From NCBI GenBank assembly GCA_004794655.1, contig SMMW01000592.1:1488001-1552000 (forward strand): 64,000 nucleotides of DNA. Reading direction: 5' to 3'. A program made the translations under genes and the position numbers. Under the pieces are notes generated by a model. It had not been told where the DNA came from. It saw only the letters and a program-made list of their open reading frames with translations, and did not search any database. Source of the stretch: Marisa cornuarietis (lineage: Eukaryota > Mollusca > Gastropoda > Architaenioglossa > Ampullariidae). Below are positions 23,229-35,535 of this stretch, piece after piece. Numbering within the stretch: the stretch's first letter is position 1; each line of letters opens with the position of its first letter.

Positions 23229-24361
23229 AAGGTAATCATTTTCAAAGCTCAAGACTGAAGACGCAAATTGTTCACTATTCGGCCATTGATCCTTAAAATT
23301 GTCTTTCGGGATTCTGCTCTTGCAATAAATATCCACGTGTAATAACATACGGGAGTATACACGATTTTTAAGAACGTATTTTTAGTTTATTAGCTTATTA
23401 TAAGGATTATAAGTCGAACCAAACAAAAAAATATATTTTTTCCTGAGAAGAAATAAACTCAGTATCTCATCACTTGGTTTTAGCCTATCTTCTGCACCCT
23501 GACGTAGAGATATAGGATTAGAACTAAACTAATTTTATTATTTCTGCCAATATACTGAAGAACCTGCTGAAAGTCAGTCCGTCAGTCGTCCCTTGCCTGG
23601 CACCTGGCGTTTGGTGGGGGGGGGGGAGAGCACATGGATAGACGTGGCAGCTGACAGGGCCCGCCTCTCTTGCTGATTGTGGGCGATGGTCAGCAGTTCC
23701 TGTACAGACGACCAGTCCATTGACGTTAAACTTGTTTTGATCACTTCTCAGCTCAGCAAATAGACTGATGAATGCGCCAGTGATGAGATTTTCACGACAA
23801 CAGTTGTGTACCGAAAAGAAAAGGCGTGGTAATGATATTTTAGTGTTACTCCTTAAGTATTAATTATTGTTAAATATATTTATGCTCTTAGATGATCATT
23901 CTTTATATTATTCATCTATCCTTGGCGTGTTTAATTGTTGGTTTAGATCTTTAATGTCCCTTGTAATCTGTCTTCCATAAGTTAAGCAAGTATTGTAACT
24001 GGTTGTGACCCTTTTTTTGAGTATCTTTTTTCTTTTTTTTATTCAAAGTGAGGGGAGGGAAAGAAAAAAGATAGTGAGTTAGGGGTAGAAAGAGTTTAAT
24101 CCTCTCTCTATCTTTTGTGACGCTCTTCTGCGTTTCTGCTTTCGTACGTTCTTCCTAGAAATTATTACTACATGCAATACTATATGCAATCCATGGGGAG
24201 TGAAAATCTTTATAGGAAGCGTATTTAAACGAATAAAGTTGCTTACGTTCACATGTATTCTGTTTACTTTGCCGCTCTTCATCTAGTAAAAAATATCTGC
24301 GCTTCGATATTGAACAAAATATGCTATATGCAGCATGCCGGTCTTTTTTTAATGGAGTTAA

Positions 24362-24790
24362 CTAGAATCCATCGCAAATCTCTTTGAACTCTCTGTCTCT
24401 GTAGTTTATTAGCACATCAATATATATATCATATTGATCTAGATCTGCATCAAACGTCTCTGCTTGTTCTGTCCGTGGTGTCCACGGCCGCCGTGGACGG
24501 CGTTGCATTCGATACGTGTGAGTTGGCCCATTGACTTCTTCAGTTATCAAAAAGCACTGCGCACGGCGAAAATTCGATGTGTGTAAGGCCACCCTTAGCC
24601 AGTTCTTTCTCTGACACCGCGGCGTCGACCGCCCTCCAAGGTGCCTTGAAGGATAGTCTTCGACAAGGTGTCGTGCCGGGTTACATGGCCAAAGAAGACC
24701 AGCTTACGTCGCCTGACTGTTGATAGTAGAGGTTCCTGGTGTTTTTGCTGAAAGACACATATACTTTGTATATTTCCAGGCATTTAAAAC
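24362..24790 (-). pseudogene. RTE-like LINE 3' fragment (left arm only)
   Basis: The minus strand reads STVRRRKLVFFGHVTRHDTL then KTILQGTLEGGRRRG, the typical post-RT block of RTE-like LINEs. The right arm lacks it. At the matching place (about 27,375-27,465) it has an unrelated short insert starting CAGTGGCGTAGGAAG. Confidence 0.7.
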
Positions 24791-25131
24791 AATCTAAGTG
24801 CAACTTTATTTGTTAAACACTGAGTAGGTGGTCGAGGTATTGAAAATGCTCATGCAAACAACATAGTATAAGTACAAGTTGAAGTAAAATTATCGGTTAA
24901 TTAGAGACATTAATCAATAAAGTTAAGAAATATTTACACGAATCTATCAATGGGAGTTATTCTTCAAATTGATATATTGGCAAATATTCTTTATTATCTT
25001 ACGAATACGAGAGCAAAAGAGAAAAAGTAAGATGAGGAAGGTGGGTGAAAGATTAAGGAAGTCCCCTATTATTCTACAATCGGATAGAAATAGACATTCT
25101 TTTAAAATATCTGGACACACATGAAAGGAAA

Positions 25132-27128
25132 TAATATCTAACCCAAGCGTTCCGACTTTCTCCCAAAGCATTGACCGCCTGACTTGTCTAGGATTCGATG
25201 AAAAGTCCCTTGACGTTGAAGAAAGCTATATATGCGTCGACTGTTGACCAAGCGATCCAGACGTCGTGCCAAGAAGCGTCCTGAGAATTTCTAATTCTGT
25301 CACGTAATCCTCTTGGCTCAAGATAAAAATGAACATTACTATGACTGGCTTATAACTGAAGATTGCGAAGACGACAGTGGGGGAAGTGTGTTTTTTTATT
25401 ATTGCATCTCTGAGATAAACATTAGACCAAGAAACCTAGACATTTTTGGAAAAGGGAAAACTTGAACTTTGCAATAAAAAGTAATGAAAATCGGCTTGCC
25501 CGTGCTACCCGGCAAGGCCACGATCGTGGCTTGTCGAACCAAGAGAACTGCGCGCACGCAACGAGGTCAGCGTTAAAACGATTATCTGTCTTCGTCAGCA
25601 TGGTAACTACTTTTTTTTTAAAAAGCAAATTAGGTTACACCGGTTATATTTCGTGCTGTGATATAATGTGGCACTAATTTAAAATAATTTGAGAATAAAA
25701 TATAGATGTGACTTTTAGATGTCTGTATCGTTGAGCTCTGTCCAAAAGCAACTGATTTTTAAAATATTAAAGAGAAAAATGAATGCTTAATTAAGTATCG
25801 TATTTACAATAAAACAGAAAAAATTGTATTTGTGGTGCTCTTCATTCCAGCGCCCACCCACCTCTGACCCACATCCTCTCTCTTGAAAAGAGCAACAGGT
25901 TGTCTGAACTCCTGACATTACTCACTAATTGCGTTTTAACCACAAGGGTTTCGGAACAGATAAACTAGATTGGCTTGTATTAAATCTATAAAAACTGTTT
26001 TGATTAATACAATTACTGCAAAATGAGTCCTCTGACATCTGTGCTTCTGAGCGCTAGCTAACATCGACCAGTATCTCTTTCGTTCGACACCCATTGTTGT
26101 TCTTCAATGATGATTTGCATATAATATGCATATGCAGCTTAAGCTAAAGACACGATGCGTGTGAAAATTTTATCTCATTTTTATGCTACGCTTTATTAAA
26201 TACATCTTGTGAAATGTGACAATTTTTTTATACATGCACTTCATAGTTGTTCTATTTACATAATGGCATAGAATAGAGTAAATTAGTGTGGAAATGTTAA
26301 TTTCCTAAAGAGGATCATGGCGCAAAAATACATTATTCTAAACACATCCCTATAAATCATTCTGTTTCACTAATAAGATCATTGTAGTAAAAAAAACCCG
26401 CACCTTTTTATGAAAAATAGATTGGGCGATATTACTTGACGAAAAAATACTTTATTGAATAAATTATTTTAAATCTACCACAACATTTTCTCCTAAATTC
26501 TATTTAATAAACAAAATAAATTTTCTTCTCTGATATGTTCCATAAAATACAAATATTCAGCATTTCATCAAGGAAATAGTGTGCCAGGTGTTATTTTACT
26601 ACGTTTTGATTATTTATTAAAAACGTTTTAGTTTACTGGTACGCGATGTGAATTGAATAATATTCGAAGAAACATATTTTTTCTCTGTTTACTGTGCCAA
26701 CACTTCTTTACGTTATTTACTAACTTAAAAAGAAACTTGTTTTTATTGTAAAAACATAAAACTGTTATTTTCTAGTAATATTTTCGAATTTACAAGTAAT
26801 TTATATTAAATAATATCCTAAATCTACTTTAAATAATGGCAACATATTTATTTACCGATGCAAATGCTTGAATATTCGGATAAACATGCATTCATTTGTA
26901 ATGGAAGTAGAAGATATTTTGTAGAAAAGTACTTTTAAGCAGTAAACTATAAAGCCGACCTTTTCGCAGAAATGATTGATATACTGGCAGCTTTTTAATT
27001 TTTATTTCTTCTCTTAATTATCGTTATGTTTGGTTAAAAAAGAATAAATAATCTAAAAAAATCTCTTCACAAGTGAAGCGCTCTTTTTCAAATGTTAGGC
27101 CAAATCTTTGATCATAGTTTCAAACTCA
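25132..27128. other. Spacer between palindrome arms
   Basis: About 2 kb of unique sequence between the inner arm edges. Roughly 25,190-26,620 is the diverged segment A copy. The remaining 500 bp (26,620-27,128) is very AT-rich with no features seen. No gene recognised. Confidence 0.8.
25190..26620 (+). repeat. Segment A', copy of 8.8-10.5 kb
   Basis: Direct-orientation homology with 8,800-10,522 (shared anchors listed there). It sits immediately inside the left arm end, so the left arm is bracketed by two directly repeated, old copies. Confidence 0.7.
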
Positions 27129-27374
27129 CTTTCCTTTCATGTGTGTCCAGATATTTTAATAGAATGTCTATGTAGATTTCTATCCGATTGTAGAATAATA
27201 GGGGACTGCCTTAATCTTTCACCCACCTTCCTCATCTTTCTTTTTTCTGTTTCTCTTTTGCTCTCGTATTCGTAAAATAATAAAGAATATTTGCCAATAC
27301 TGTATATCAATTTGAAGAATAATTCCCATTGAAAGATTCATGTAAATATTTCTTAACTTTATTGATTAATGTCT

Positions 27375-27465
27375 CTAATCAGTGGCGTAGGAAGATGCTC
27401 GGCTTTGGTGGGGGGGGGGGCAAGCTCCATGCTGACAATGAATAACGTTCAAATTCTTGCCTTAG
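27375..27465 (+). repeat. Short insert starting CAGTGGCGTAGG (right arm only)
   Basis: CAGTGGCGTAG is a common terminus of several animal DNA-transposon/MITE families. Here it is followed by a poly-G run and about 60 bp. It replaces the RTE fragment of the left arm. Assignment is tentative. Confidence 0.3.
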
Positions 27466-28641
27466 AGAGTTAAAGGAGATTTGCGATGGATTCTAGTGTA
27501 CTCCATTAAAAAAGACCTGCATGCTGCATATAGCATATTTTGTTCAATATCGAAGCGCATATATTCTTTACTAGATGAAAAGCGGCAAAGTAAACAGAAT
27601 ACATGTGAACATAAGCAACTTTATTCGTTTAAATACGTTTCCTATAAAGATTTTCACTCCACATGGAGTGCATATAGTATATAGTAACATATAGTATCGC
27701 ATATATTGCATGTAGTAATAATTTCTAGGAAGACCTTACGAAAGCATAACCGCAGAAGAGCTTCACAAAAGATAGAGAGAGGATTAAACTCTTTCTACCC
27801 CTAACTCACTATCTTTTTTCTTTCTCTCCCCTCACTTTGAATAAAAGAGAAAAAAAGATACTCAGAAAAGTGTCACAACCAGTTAAAATACTTGCTTAAC
27901 TTATGGAAGACAGATTACAAGGGTCATTTAAGATCTATGCCAACAATTAAACACGCCAAGGATAGATGAATTATATAAAGAATGATCATTTAAGAGCATA
28001 AATATATTTAATAATAATTAATACTTAAGGAGTAACACTAAAATATCTTTACCACGCCTTTTCTTTTCGGTATACAACTGTTGTGAAAATCTCATCACTG
28101 GCGCATTCATCAGTCTATTTGCTGAGCTGAGAAGTGATCAAAACAACCTTAACGTCAAAGACTATACTGGTCGTCTGTACAGGAACTGCTGACTATCGCC
28201 CACAATAGGCAAGAGAGGCGGGCCTGTCAACTGCCGCGTCTATCCATGTGCTCCCCCCAACGCCAGGTGCCAGGCAAGGGATGACTGACGGACTGACTTT
28301 CAGCAGGTTCTTCAGTATACTGGCAGAAATAATAAAATTAGTTTAGTTCTAATCGTACATCTCTACGTCAGGGTGCAGAAGATAGGCTAAAACCCAAGTG
28401 ATGAGATACTGAGTTTATTTCTTCTCAGAAAAAATATAGTTTTTTTGTTTGTTTCGGCTTATAATCTTTATAATATGCTAATAAACTAAAAATACGTTCT
28501 TAAAAATCGGGTATACTCCCTTATGTTATTACACGTGGATGTTTATTGCAAGAGCAGAATCCCGAAAGACAATTTTAAGGATCAATGGCCTAATAGTAAA
28601 GAATTTTCGTCTTCAGTCTTGAGCTTTGAAAATGATTACTT

Positions 28642-28820
28642 TCAGTCACTTTTTCTATCAATGTTTTTTCGTGACATCGCTTTATTTTGCAACATGCATG
28701 AACAGGAACAGCAGAGAAAAGTTTGGTCACTTTCAGCCATTTTTTTTATCATTTTTTCTTTTCGTGACATCAGTTTCTTCTGAAACATCCATGAACAAGA
28801 ACAGCAGAGAAACGTTTGGT
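28642..28820 (-). repeat. Two-unit tandem repeat (right arm)
   Basis: Mirror of 23,050-23,228. Two units of about 92 bp, slightly diverged. Confidence 0.75.
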
Positions 28821-29229
28821 TGGACTGGATAAGCATTCGTATGTTCAACACATACAAGTGCAAGTGGAGCGTCTAAAGTTTATTGTCACTTTCATGTCAA
28901 AACGCCGAGAAGTACGTCAACCCATGTTCACCCCTGCCTCCAGTGTGTAGTCTTGAAAACAGCATCCAATCATGATGATCTACAAAAGGCAAATAAACTT
29001 TAGCCAGTCACCAACTCGTGACATGACGCCTTGGAAGGAGCTAATTTGATAGACAGGTGTTTCCTACCAATTGATGATTTCTCGCTATGAAAGGGGAAGG
29101 AGCACAGATGAAGGGGGTGTGAAGCCTGAGTACCCGAGACCATGTAATCCTCACCGTATTGGTTACAAAAAAGTATGTCGCCCCGCCTTAGCGCTCCGCC
29201 ACTTGTAGGAGGAGCCATGTACTAGAAGG

Positions 29230-29236
29230 TATATAA
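29230..29236 (+). promoter_or_regulatory. Possible TATA box (TATATAA)
   Basis: TATATAACTCCCCGAGG is followed 75 bp later by a CAG|GTAAAA donor-like site near 29,309, in a GC-richer patch (28,990-29,310). The mirror is at 22,635-22,641 on the minus strand. It could be a relic retroelement promoter. No transcript evidence. Confidence 0.2.
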
Positions 29237-29406
29237 CTCCCCGAGGTCTGTTGTGATCCAGACGTGTTCCTGAGTGCTACGTTGTATAAACGACCTCTGC
29301 ATCAAAACCAGGTAAAATAAAAACGTTATTTTTTATTTTTATACTTTCTCATGTTTCTGTAGAGTGCTTTTCTTGGCTTTCCCGTCTCGTTTAAAGCTGA
29401 ACAAAT

Positions 29407-29940
29407 ATGTACATTCTTTCAGGGATTTTGTCATCTAGTCTCCACACTTTCCATGAAGCCCCACATCTTTTTATTTCTTTTCCGACACCTCTCCACTATC
29501 TGACACTGAGTACTGATGTCAGAGCTAGTTGGCTTCCTTTTTTCGGACTCCTGGGATTGCTGCAACTCCATCTTCGCTGGCCTCTGTCTTACCACATTCC
29601 AGATTTTTCAAAGCGTTCAGAACGCTGGTCTGTCTTGTGCTATGGGTGCATATGACTGCTCACGTCCTTCCCTGATTTTCTTACTTTATTGGCCCCACAT
29701 TTCCTACAGATCACTCTGCTTTGCTGGCCAGCGAGCCTTTGCCGGTCCTTCTGCCTGGAACACTTTCCCTTGAGGCTACCCAGGTCTGGCTCTTTAAGCG
29801 GTTTCCAACGGCAACTTCAGACTCCCCTTTTATGACGCGGTGTGTATTTTTCAGCGTCTGTTCTTGTAAAACTTCATGCTATGTCAATGCGTGCATTGTG
29901 TTATTGGAAGCGTCTCGAGTTCATTTTATTTAGTGGATTC
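29407..29940 (+). pseudogene. C-terminal piece of a LINE, right arm
   Basis: Mirror of 21,379-21,850, including CFAGQRAFAGPSAWNTFP. Open frames overlap in two phases. No intact product. Confidence 0.45.
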
Positions 29941-29999
29941 AATTCTAGTGTATTTTCTATAGGAGTATGTGATGTCCATGGTCTTTGTCCACACTTTGT

Positions 30000-31110
30000 T
30001 CAAACACCTGAAGAATCCACATGCCCATGTACGACTGTTGTTTGCTGATTTCTCATCGGCCTTAAACACAATCCAACCACATATTCTTGCTAGAAGACTC
30101 CTTGAAGAGTTTTCTCTTGACCATCAGTTAGAGTAATGTATCATTCACTTTTTGGTTGTCAGTCAGCAACGAGTACTTTTCAACGGCAATTTTTCGGACT
30201 CCATCACAGCATACACCGGCTCACCCCAGGGCTGTGTTTTATCCCCGCATCTGTCTATTCTGTATACCAACAGTTGTTGCAGTCACCATGAGGGTCAATA
30301 TCTCGTCAAATTCTTTGATGACACGGCTCTGCTCTCTCTTCTTAACGGGCCAGTAGATACCAATGGTGTAGCTTTGGATGAATTTATTGCCTGGCGCGAT
30401 GACAACTTCTTACAACTTAATGTGAGTAAGACCTAAGAGATTGTCTTTGATTTTCGTCGGAATTCTCCATCAAGTCCCGTAAGCGTCATCCACGACAAGG
30501 AGGTGGATATTGTCCCTGCTTTTAAATGCTTTGGTATCATCTTCAACATGAGAAATCGCTGGGATTTCAACACTCAAGCTGTTGCGAAGAAGGTTCAACT
30601 GCATTTCTTCCTTCTCTGGAAGCTAGTCTTTCTCTGTCTCCCACCTATTTCTTCAGCTTTTATAGAAAGCACGTAGAAAGCGTGCTGTCCTTGTCGATTA
30701 TCTATTTTTTTTTACAATAGTTCAAATGTGAAGGACAAGAGCAGCTTACATCGGGTTGTATCCACTTGTTCCAAAGTCATTGGGACAGCCCAGAGTGCTC
30801 TTTAGACTCTATATTACCAGCAGACACTTCTGAAAGTATCTAAAATCTTCGTAATTACAGGCATGTCAAGAGAATTTTTCCAGCTCCCATCGAACCGCCG
30901 ATTCTGTGTAGCTGCCTGCAGGACCAACAGACTGAGGCTGTACTTCGCTGTTTCGGCCGTACGACTTCTGAATGTTACTGAGTGCGAATGAATGCAGATG
31001 TCTGAAACACGAATGCATGAGTCTGTTTGGGGAGATGAATAGGTTATGGTATTGTTTTGTGCTTTTATATCGAGTTTACCCGAATGGCTCTCTGGGATCA
31101 ATAAAGTCTT
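30000..31110 (+). pseudogene. CR1/Jockey-group LINE relic, right arm
   Basis: Reverse transcriptase pieces are preserved: QQRVLFNGNFSDSI, GSPQGCVLSPHLSILY, KFFDDTALLSLL, RDDNFLQLNVSKT. A stop follows at 30,434, then more C-terminal sequence and the same 3' end (ATAAAGTCTTATG, near 31,110). It is mirrored in the left arm and shares several of its stops, so it had decayed before the duplication. Confidence 0.8.
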
Positions 31111-31192
31111 ATGTTATTGATCTTCTCGTGCATTTGTCAGCATCAGAATGCTAGTAGTTTTATACCACTTTCTTGCTTATACACTGGAAGAG

Positions 31193-31393
31193 TTACCACA
31201 GTGCCTGTTTACTTCCTTTACTTGTTGAGATGAACTTTAGCATGCCGGTCACCAGGCGCCATTGCAGTCTTTTGACCTGAGATGGAGTAATATTTTGAAG
31301 ACTGTTATAGAACTCTTCAAGGTGGTCAGCATCGTGGTCGAATGATTGGGAATAGTCGTGCAGAACTGTGATGTTGGAAAAGGTTGCCCACAA
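31193..31393 (-). other. Unrecognised 66-codon ORF
   Basis: Open from ATG to stop, reading MWATFSNITVLHDYSQSF..., LEEFYNSLQNITPSQVKRL, ending RLVTGMLKFISTSKGSK. The left copy is frame-broken. It shows no signal peptide or known domain. It could be an exon relic of the same source locus as the CEP20 exon, which lies about 0.75 kb upstream on this strand. Confidence 0.25.
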
Positions 31394-31732
31394 AAGCAGA
31401 TGAAAATATGTCAGCTAGAAACTTACCCCATCCCACGATATCTTTCATGGCGTACCTGTAAACAATAAATTTCATCTTTGTAATCACCTTCGCTGGCTTA
31501 TGACCTTAGTGACGTTTTGAAATCCTTTTGCAACAATATTTTAATTCATTGCCCAGGGTACTTTTCATCTAATGTGCGAGTTCTAATGTTCCTAATTCTG
31601 CATAATTCTGCACATTCCAAGTGCCAGATGTAATGCTTCTGATACAGATCTTGATTTAAGATTACCAGTGTCATACATAACAATGATAACACCTCCACCC
31701 TTTTGTTTTGCACAGTTCCGCACTTGCCCGCA

Positions 31733-31839
31733 ATGTTGAAATATTCGTTGATCGCTTTGCTGCTATGCTCACTGGCGCTAGTCAGCATCAGCGCACTAGA
31801 ACAGCCAACAACTTTGCCGGAGGTAAAAAATAATGTCAC

Positions 31840-31875
<36 letters not shown>

Positions 31876-33642
31876 ACACATACACACCCCATCCTAAATC
31901 TACACTTACATGACTTATTTCCATTACCTATATATCACGATCACAGACCAAAAAACAGGATCCAACATGGGAACATAGTTCATTGTAGTTGGATATATTT
32001 TATGGCTTTTCATAACCTTACATTTTTGATAAAATGTCAAATTTTACTTTCACAGTTTCACATATATAACAAAAATCTGTAGGTATTTTTGGAAAGAATA
32101 TTAATCACTAGCAATACAGTCCTTTTAGACCTGAAAGTGAAACAACAAACCTGCAGCTAGTACTGAAGCAGAATAATGGTACTTGTTGAATTCAAAATAC
32201 TCTCGTATCAGCTCATTAATTAATATGTTTTCATTGCTAAGCACAGGACGTCACTCTGAGGGTCTGTCAAGGGCATTGAACACCTCTGCGCGAATTCTGG
32301 CCTTAACTTGATTTAAAACTCCTCTGCAGTCAAGGTTTTTCTTTAAGACTGCAAAAGGAAGGAAAAGAAAAATGAAAGCAAATTTTGAAATTCTACAGTA
32401 ATTTTTCATAGAAAGATTAAACTTAATAAACTTATATTAAAGTACTTTTTGAAATAGGGGATAAATGCAGATAGACTGGAAACAAAAAGTGATGTAGAGT
32501 GTTAGCCAACACCATTCAACAAGAAAATTCAGGAATGCTGCAAAAAGGAGAAGGGATGCTGATTTAATCTATTAAGAAACTCTACAATTTATTTCCTTCT
32601 AACTCTTGTGAAGGTCTGTCAGTAATGGAACTGATATATGCCACATGCTGTGCCTTAATTATTTTGTCTGACTTTCGCATAAATTTATTTTGGATATTAA
32701 GTTTCGAAATAAAAATATTTAACTTAAAGTTAAAAGAAGATGAAATTTAAAAGATAAGCTTTAGATAAATAGGCAATTCTTGGATTCAGTACTGAAATCG
32801 CTTATTTCAATGTATCAAAATAGTAGCAGGCACGTATCACCTCGTAATCTTTCGTTGGAAGCCATTTTGGAAAGCGTACATTGCCATGACGTCATCTTTG
32901 TAGTAAATATTAGTGTCCTTTAGCTGTTCATAGAATTGCTTGAATTTGCCTGTTTTATAACCATAAAACATATAATCTTAAAAATAATAATGCTATAATT
33001 CTTATGTACGGACGATTATATATAATTTGAGTATATCTATCATCCCATTAAGGCTCATATTAATCCTCACATTAATCATCCAGTGTTTTCTTGACTCAGT
33101 GTGGAGAACACCTTCTGCTACATATCTACGTCATTTTGTGACGTCACTTTAGTATGGCTTAATTGTGGCGTTGCTTAGTCTCCTTGACCTTCATCTGTCA
33201 TCGTCTGCTGTCAATACGAGGATTTGCCAAGGGCCTTGAGCTGGGCATCGGTCTGGCATAGACTTTAACTTTTATGAAATTTATGAAACATTTAATGACA
33301 CGTAATCATATACTGTGATTTTGCTAAATTTTGTTTATGATTTTACCTTAAAATAAATGATGCCGTCAAATAATTACTTTCTTCTGCAAACGTTTTAATC
33401 CGCGTTTGAAATGGTTCTAACACCTTTTTGCCTTTTCTCTTTGTCTGTTAAGAAGCCTGTCGACGAGGAATTTTGGCAGGTGGTCAAGGAATGGCTTGTT
33501 CATAAGCTGCTTAATGAGGAAGCCGCAGAGGCCAAGCGTTCTACCTCTATGGACTTGGAACCTAGACAGCGTCGAGGGATGTTCATCCCGTCACTGGAGT
33601 ATTATCTATACTTGATTGCTTCCGAAGAAGCCAAGAAGGGCT
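31733..33642 (+). CDS. Secreted prepropeptide, right copy (2 exons seen)
   Basis: Exon 1 (31,733-31,822) has the same 30-residue signal-peptide exon as the left arm, differing by one silent base. Exon 2 (33,453-33,642) encodes KPVDEEFWQVVKEWLVHKLL, then KR, STSMDLEPRQ, RR, GMFIPSLEYYLYLIASEEA, KK and the GTGAGT donor, 190 nt as in the left copy. Between the two copies exon 2 has seven amino-acid-changing and one silent substitution (R/W, L/V, N/H, G/A, I/T, P/S, Y/F). The dibasic layout suggests processing to a 19-residue peptide. A giant (ATCT)50 tract lies 85 bp past the donor, so the long open frame running through it is an artefact. Family not recognised; later exons not found. Confidence 0.55.
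32151..32348 (-). pseudogene. CEP20 (FOPNL/FOR20) exon, right copy, nonsense codon
   Basis: The minus strand has a TTTTGCAG acceptor, then KKNLDCRGVLNQVKARIRAE, VFNALDRPSE, TGA, RPVLSNENILINELIREYF and YSASVLAA, then a GT donor. The frame is intact except for one TGA (near 32,255) where the left arm reads GGA. The left copy instead carries a 2-bp deletion. The inferred common ancestor was therefore open in this exon. It lies in the propeptide gene's intron on the opposite strand. Confidence 0.78.
33145..33275 (+). repeat. 3' end of a LINE/SINE family (right arm)
   Basis: Mirror of 17,975-18,105, with GGGCCTTGAGCTGGGCATCG near 33,231. Confidence 0.4.
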
Positions 33643-33726
33643 GTGAGTATACAAGGAAACTTCTCCGTTGTTCAAGTAAAAATATAAGAAAATTGCATGA
33701 GATTACAGTCTCCTCTTCAAATCTCA

Positions 33727-33926
<200 letters not shown>

Positions 33927-34084
33927 AGCATGCGCGCATGTAGCTACCAACGCAGATAGGCTGGCACTCTTGCCGTTCCCACACGTAATGAACAATATAT
34001 TGGAGAATGTACTTGTTTTCTTTATTTACGGCTCTAGAAAGAACTCTGCGCTGTCTTTTCGTGCAGCAGAGTATGTAACACCGC

Positions 34085-34172
34085 GAAGCTCCAGACAGCG
34101 TCGAGGGATGTACATCCCGTCACTGGATTATTATCGATAGTTGATTGCTGTCGAAGAAGCCAAGAAGAACTT
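34085..34172 (+). pseudogene. Partial second copy of the propeptide exon (right)
   Basis: The plus strand reads SSRQRRGMYIPSLDYYR, TAG, LIAVEEAKKN. The stop differs from the left copy (TAA after RRGM), and each arm reads through the other's stop. The unit was therefore probably open before the arms diverged. Confidence 0.6.
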
Positions 34173-34342
34173 TCTAACGTTCAGTGTACCATACTGAGCT
34201 ATTTGATTCGGAAATGAAAAGGTTTTAATGCACTTTTGGCGAAAGTGGTATTCCTAAGAAAATGCTCTCACTCCTCTCTCACTTTACTAAAAAAAGAAAA
34301 GAAACAAACGCAAAGCAGCAAAGGCTTTAGAAGTTTGTTGAT

Positions 34343-34471
34343 TGTCATGATTCAAGGCCAGAACAAAGTGGTCGAGCCCCAATGGTAGTTATAGAGGGAC
34401 CGCGATCGCCCTTCGGCAATACTAGGCTCTCGGGTGGACAATGGGGCTCCTTTGGCCCACCCTTCGTCACA
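34343..34471 (+). mobile_element. 129-bp LTR-like mini element
   Basis: It begins TGTCATGATTCAAGGCCAG, ends CCCTTCGTCACA, and is flanked by TTGAT at 34,338-34,342 and 34,472-34,476. TG...CA ends with a 5-bp duplication are retrovirus-like integrase hallmarks. Its first 45 bp and a GCAATACTA block match the 1.33-kb element at 40,133, so it is an internally deleted or short non-autonomous relative. Confidence 0.6.
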
Positions 34472-35180
34472 TTGATGTTGGCTACCCATTAATACGTACG
34501 CCTTTCTTTGTCAGAGGCACAAGACCTTATGGCTTATGACTCCTGTCAGGGACTCACTTAGTGTACACCTCACACAGACATACACACAGTCACTGACACG
34601 TGCTCTTTCATTCTACAAACAAGCAGTTTCAAAATTAAAACAACACCTTATGACTCCTGTCACGTCACACAGACATTTGCACAGTCATTGACACGTGCTC
34701 TTTCATACTACAACAACACCACACCTGCATATGGGCTTTCCTTTGACTGTATTAAAAGATTGCCCGAAAGAGATTTTACTGGCTTGGTGTTTCTTTTCTC
34801 TCTTTTATACAATTTCTTTTCCTTTCCTCTTGTGTATTCTTTTCTTTTTCTTTTTAAGCTAGCGTAACTGTGCTGTATAAACAAGAAGTTTCAAAATTAA
34901 AACAACAACTTACCTCCTCCAAATAAACAGCATGGGTAGTAGAAGTTTGTTGATATTGGCTCCACATTAATAGGAAGGTCTTTCTTCATCAGAGACATAA
35001 CACCTTATTACTCATCAGGTTATCTCTGATCGAGACAGTTTTCTCTCCACGATCTCTTCCTTTTGAGAATAGTCAGGTCATGACCTTTGGGTTTGAAGTC
35101 ATTCAACAATGAAGGATGTCGTCCACCAGGTGTCTCCAGAGGTCTCTCCATCTCGCGCTTGTCAGTTGTCAAACCATCAG

Positions 35181-35218
<38 letters not shown>
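35181..35218 (+). repeat. (GT)n microsatellite (right arm)
   Basis: Mirror of 16,041-16,083. Confidence 0.9.
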
Positions 35219-35224
<6 letters not shown>

Positions 35225-35535
35225 GAGAGAGAAAGAGTGAGTGAGTGTGCTTGCGCGCGCCAATTCGTGTATGAAGAGAGTAATTGTTACACTCCTAGTG
35301 GGCCGTTTTGTGACGTAAACCACAATGAATATTGTATTATTAAGATACGTTATTGGAGCCTATTTTATCATGTTACAATTGTTTATGGATGAATTATTTT
35401 CAAGTCTTTTGTTTTATTACTTCGTAATTTTTTTCGAGGCTATTTAACATATGTTAGATATTACCAACACACGGGCATGAACTTTCTCAAAAATGCTGAT
35501 AGGTGATGGTATGAAAACACTCATCAGTAACATCT

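Larger units (their letters stand above)
10525..25131 (+). repeat. Left arm of giant inverted repeat
   Basis: The reverse complement of 27,129-42,078. Collinear matches include the LINE piece (10,527-10,800 with 41,797-42,078), NEMP-like exon 3 (13,810-14,031 with 38,534-38,755), the propeptide exons (19,430-19,519 with 31,733-31,822; 17,598-17,787 with 33,453-33,642), the CEP20 exon (18,928-19,123 with 32,151-32,348) and the inner edge near 25,131/27,129. Identity is about 96-100% where I compared base by base. Large indels are private to each arm. Confidence 0.95.

Noticed and set aside
8800..26620. A and A' as LTRs of one giant retrotransposon with the left arm as its interior
   Set aside because: They are far too diverged from each other, no TG...CA ends or primer-binding site are seen, and the interior is a mix of unrelated gene and LINE debris.
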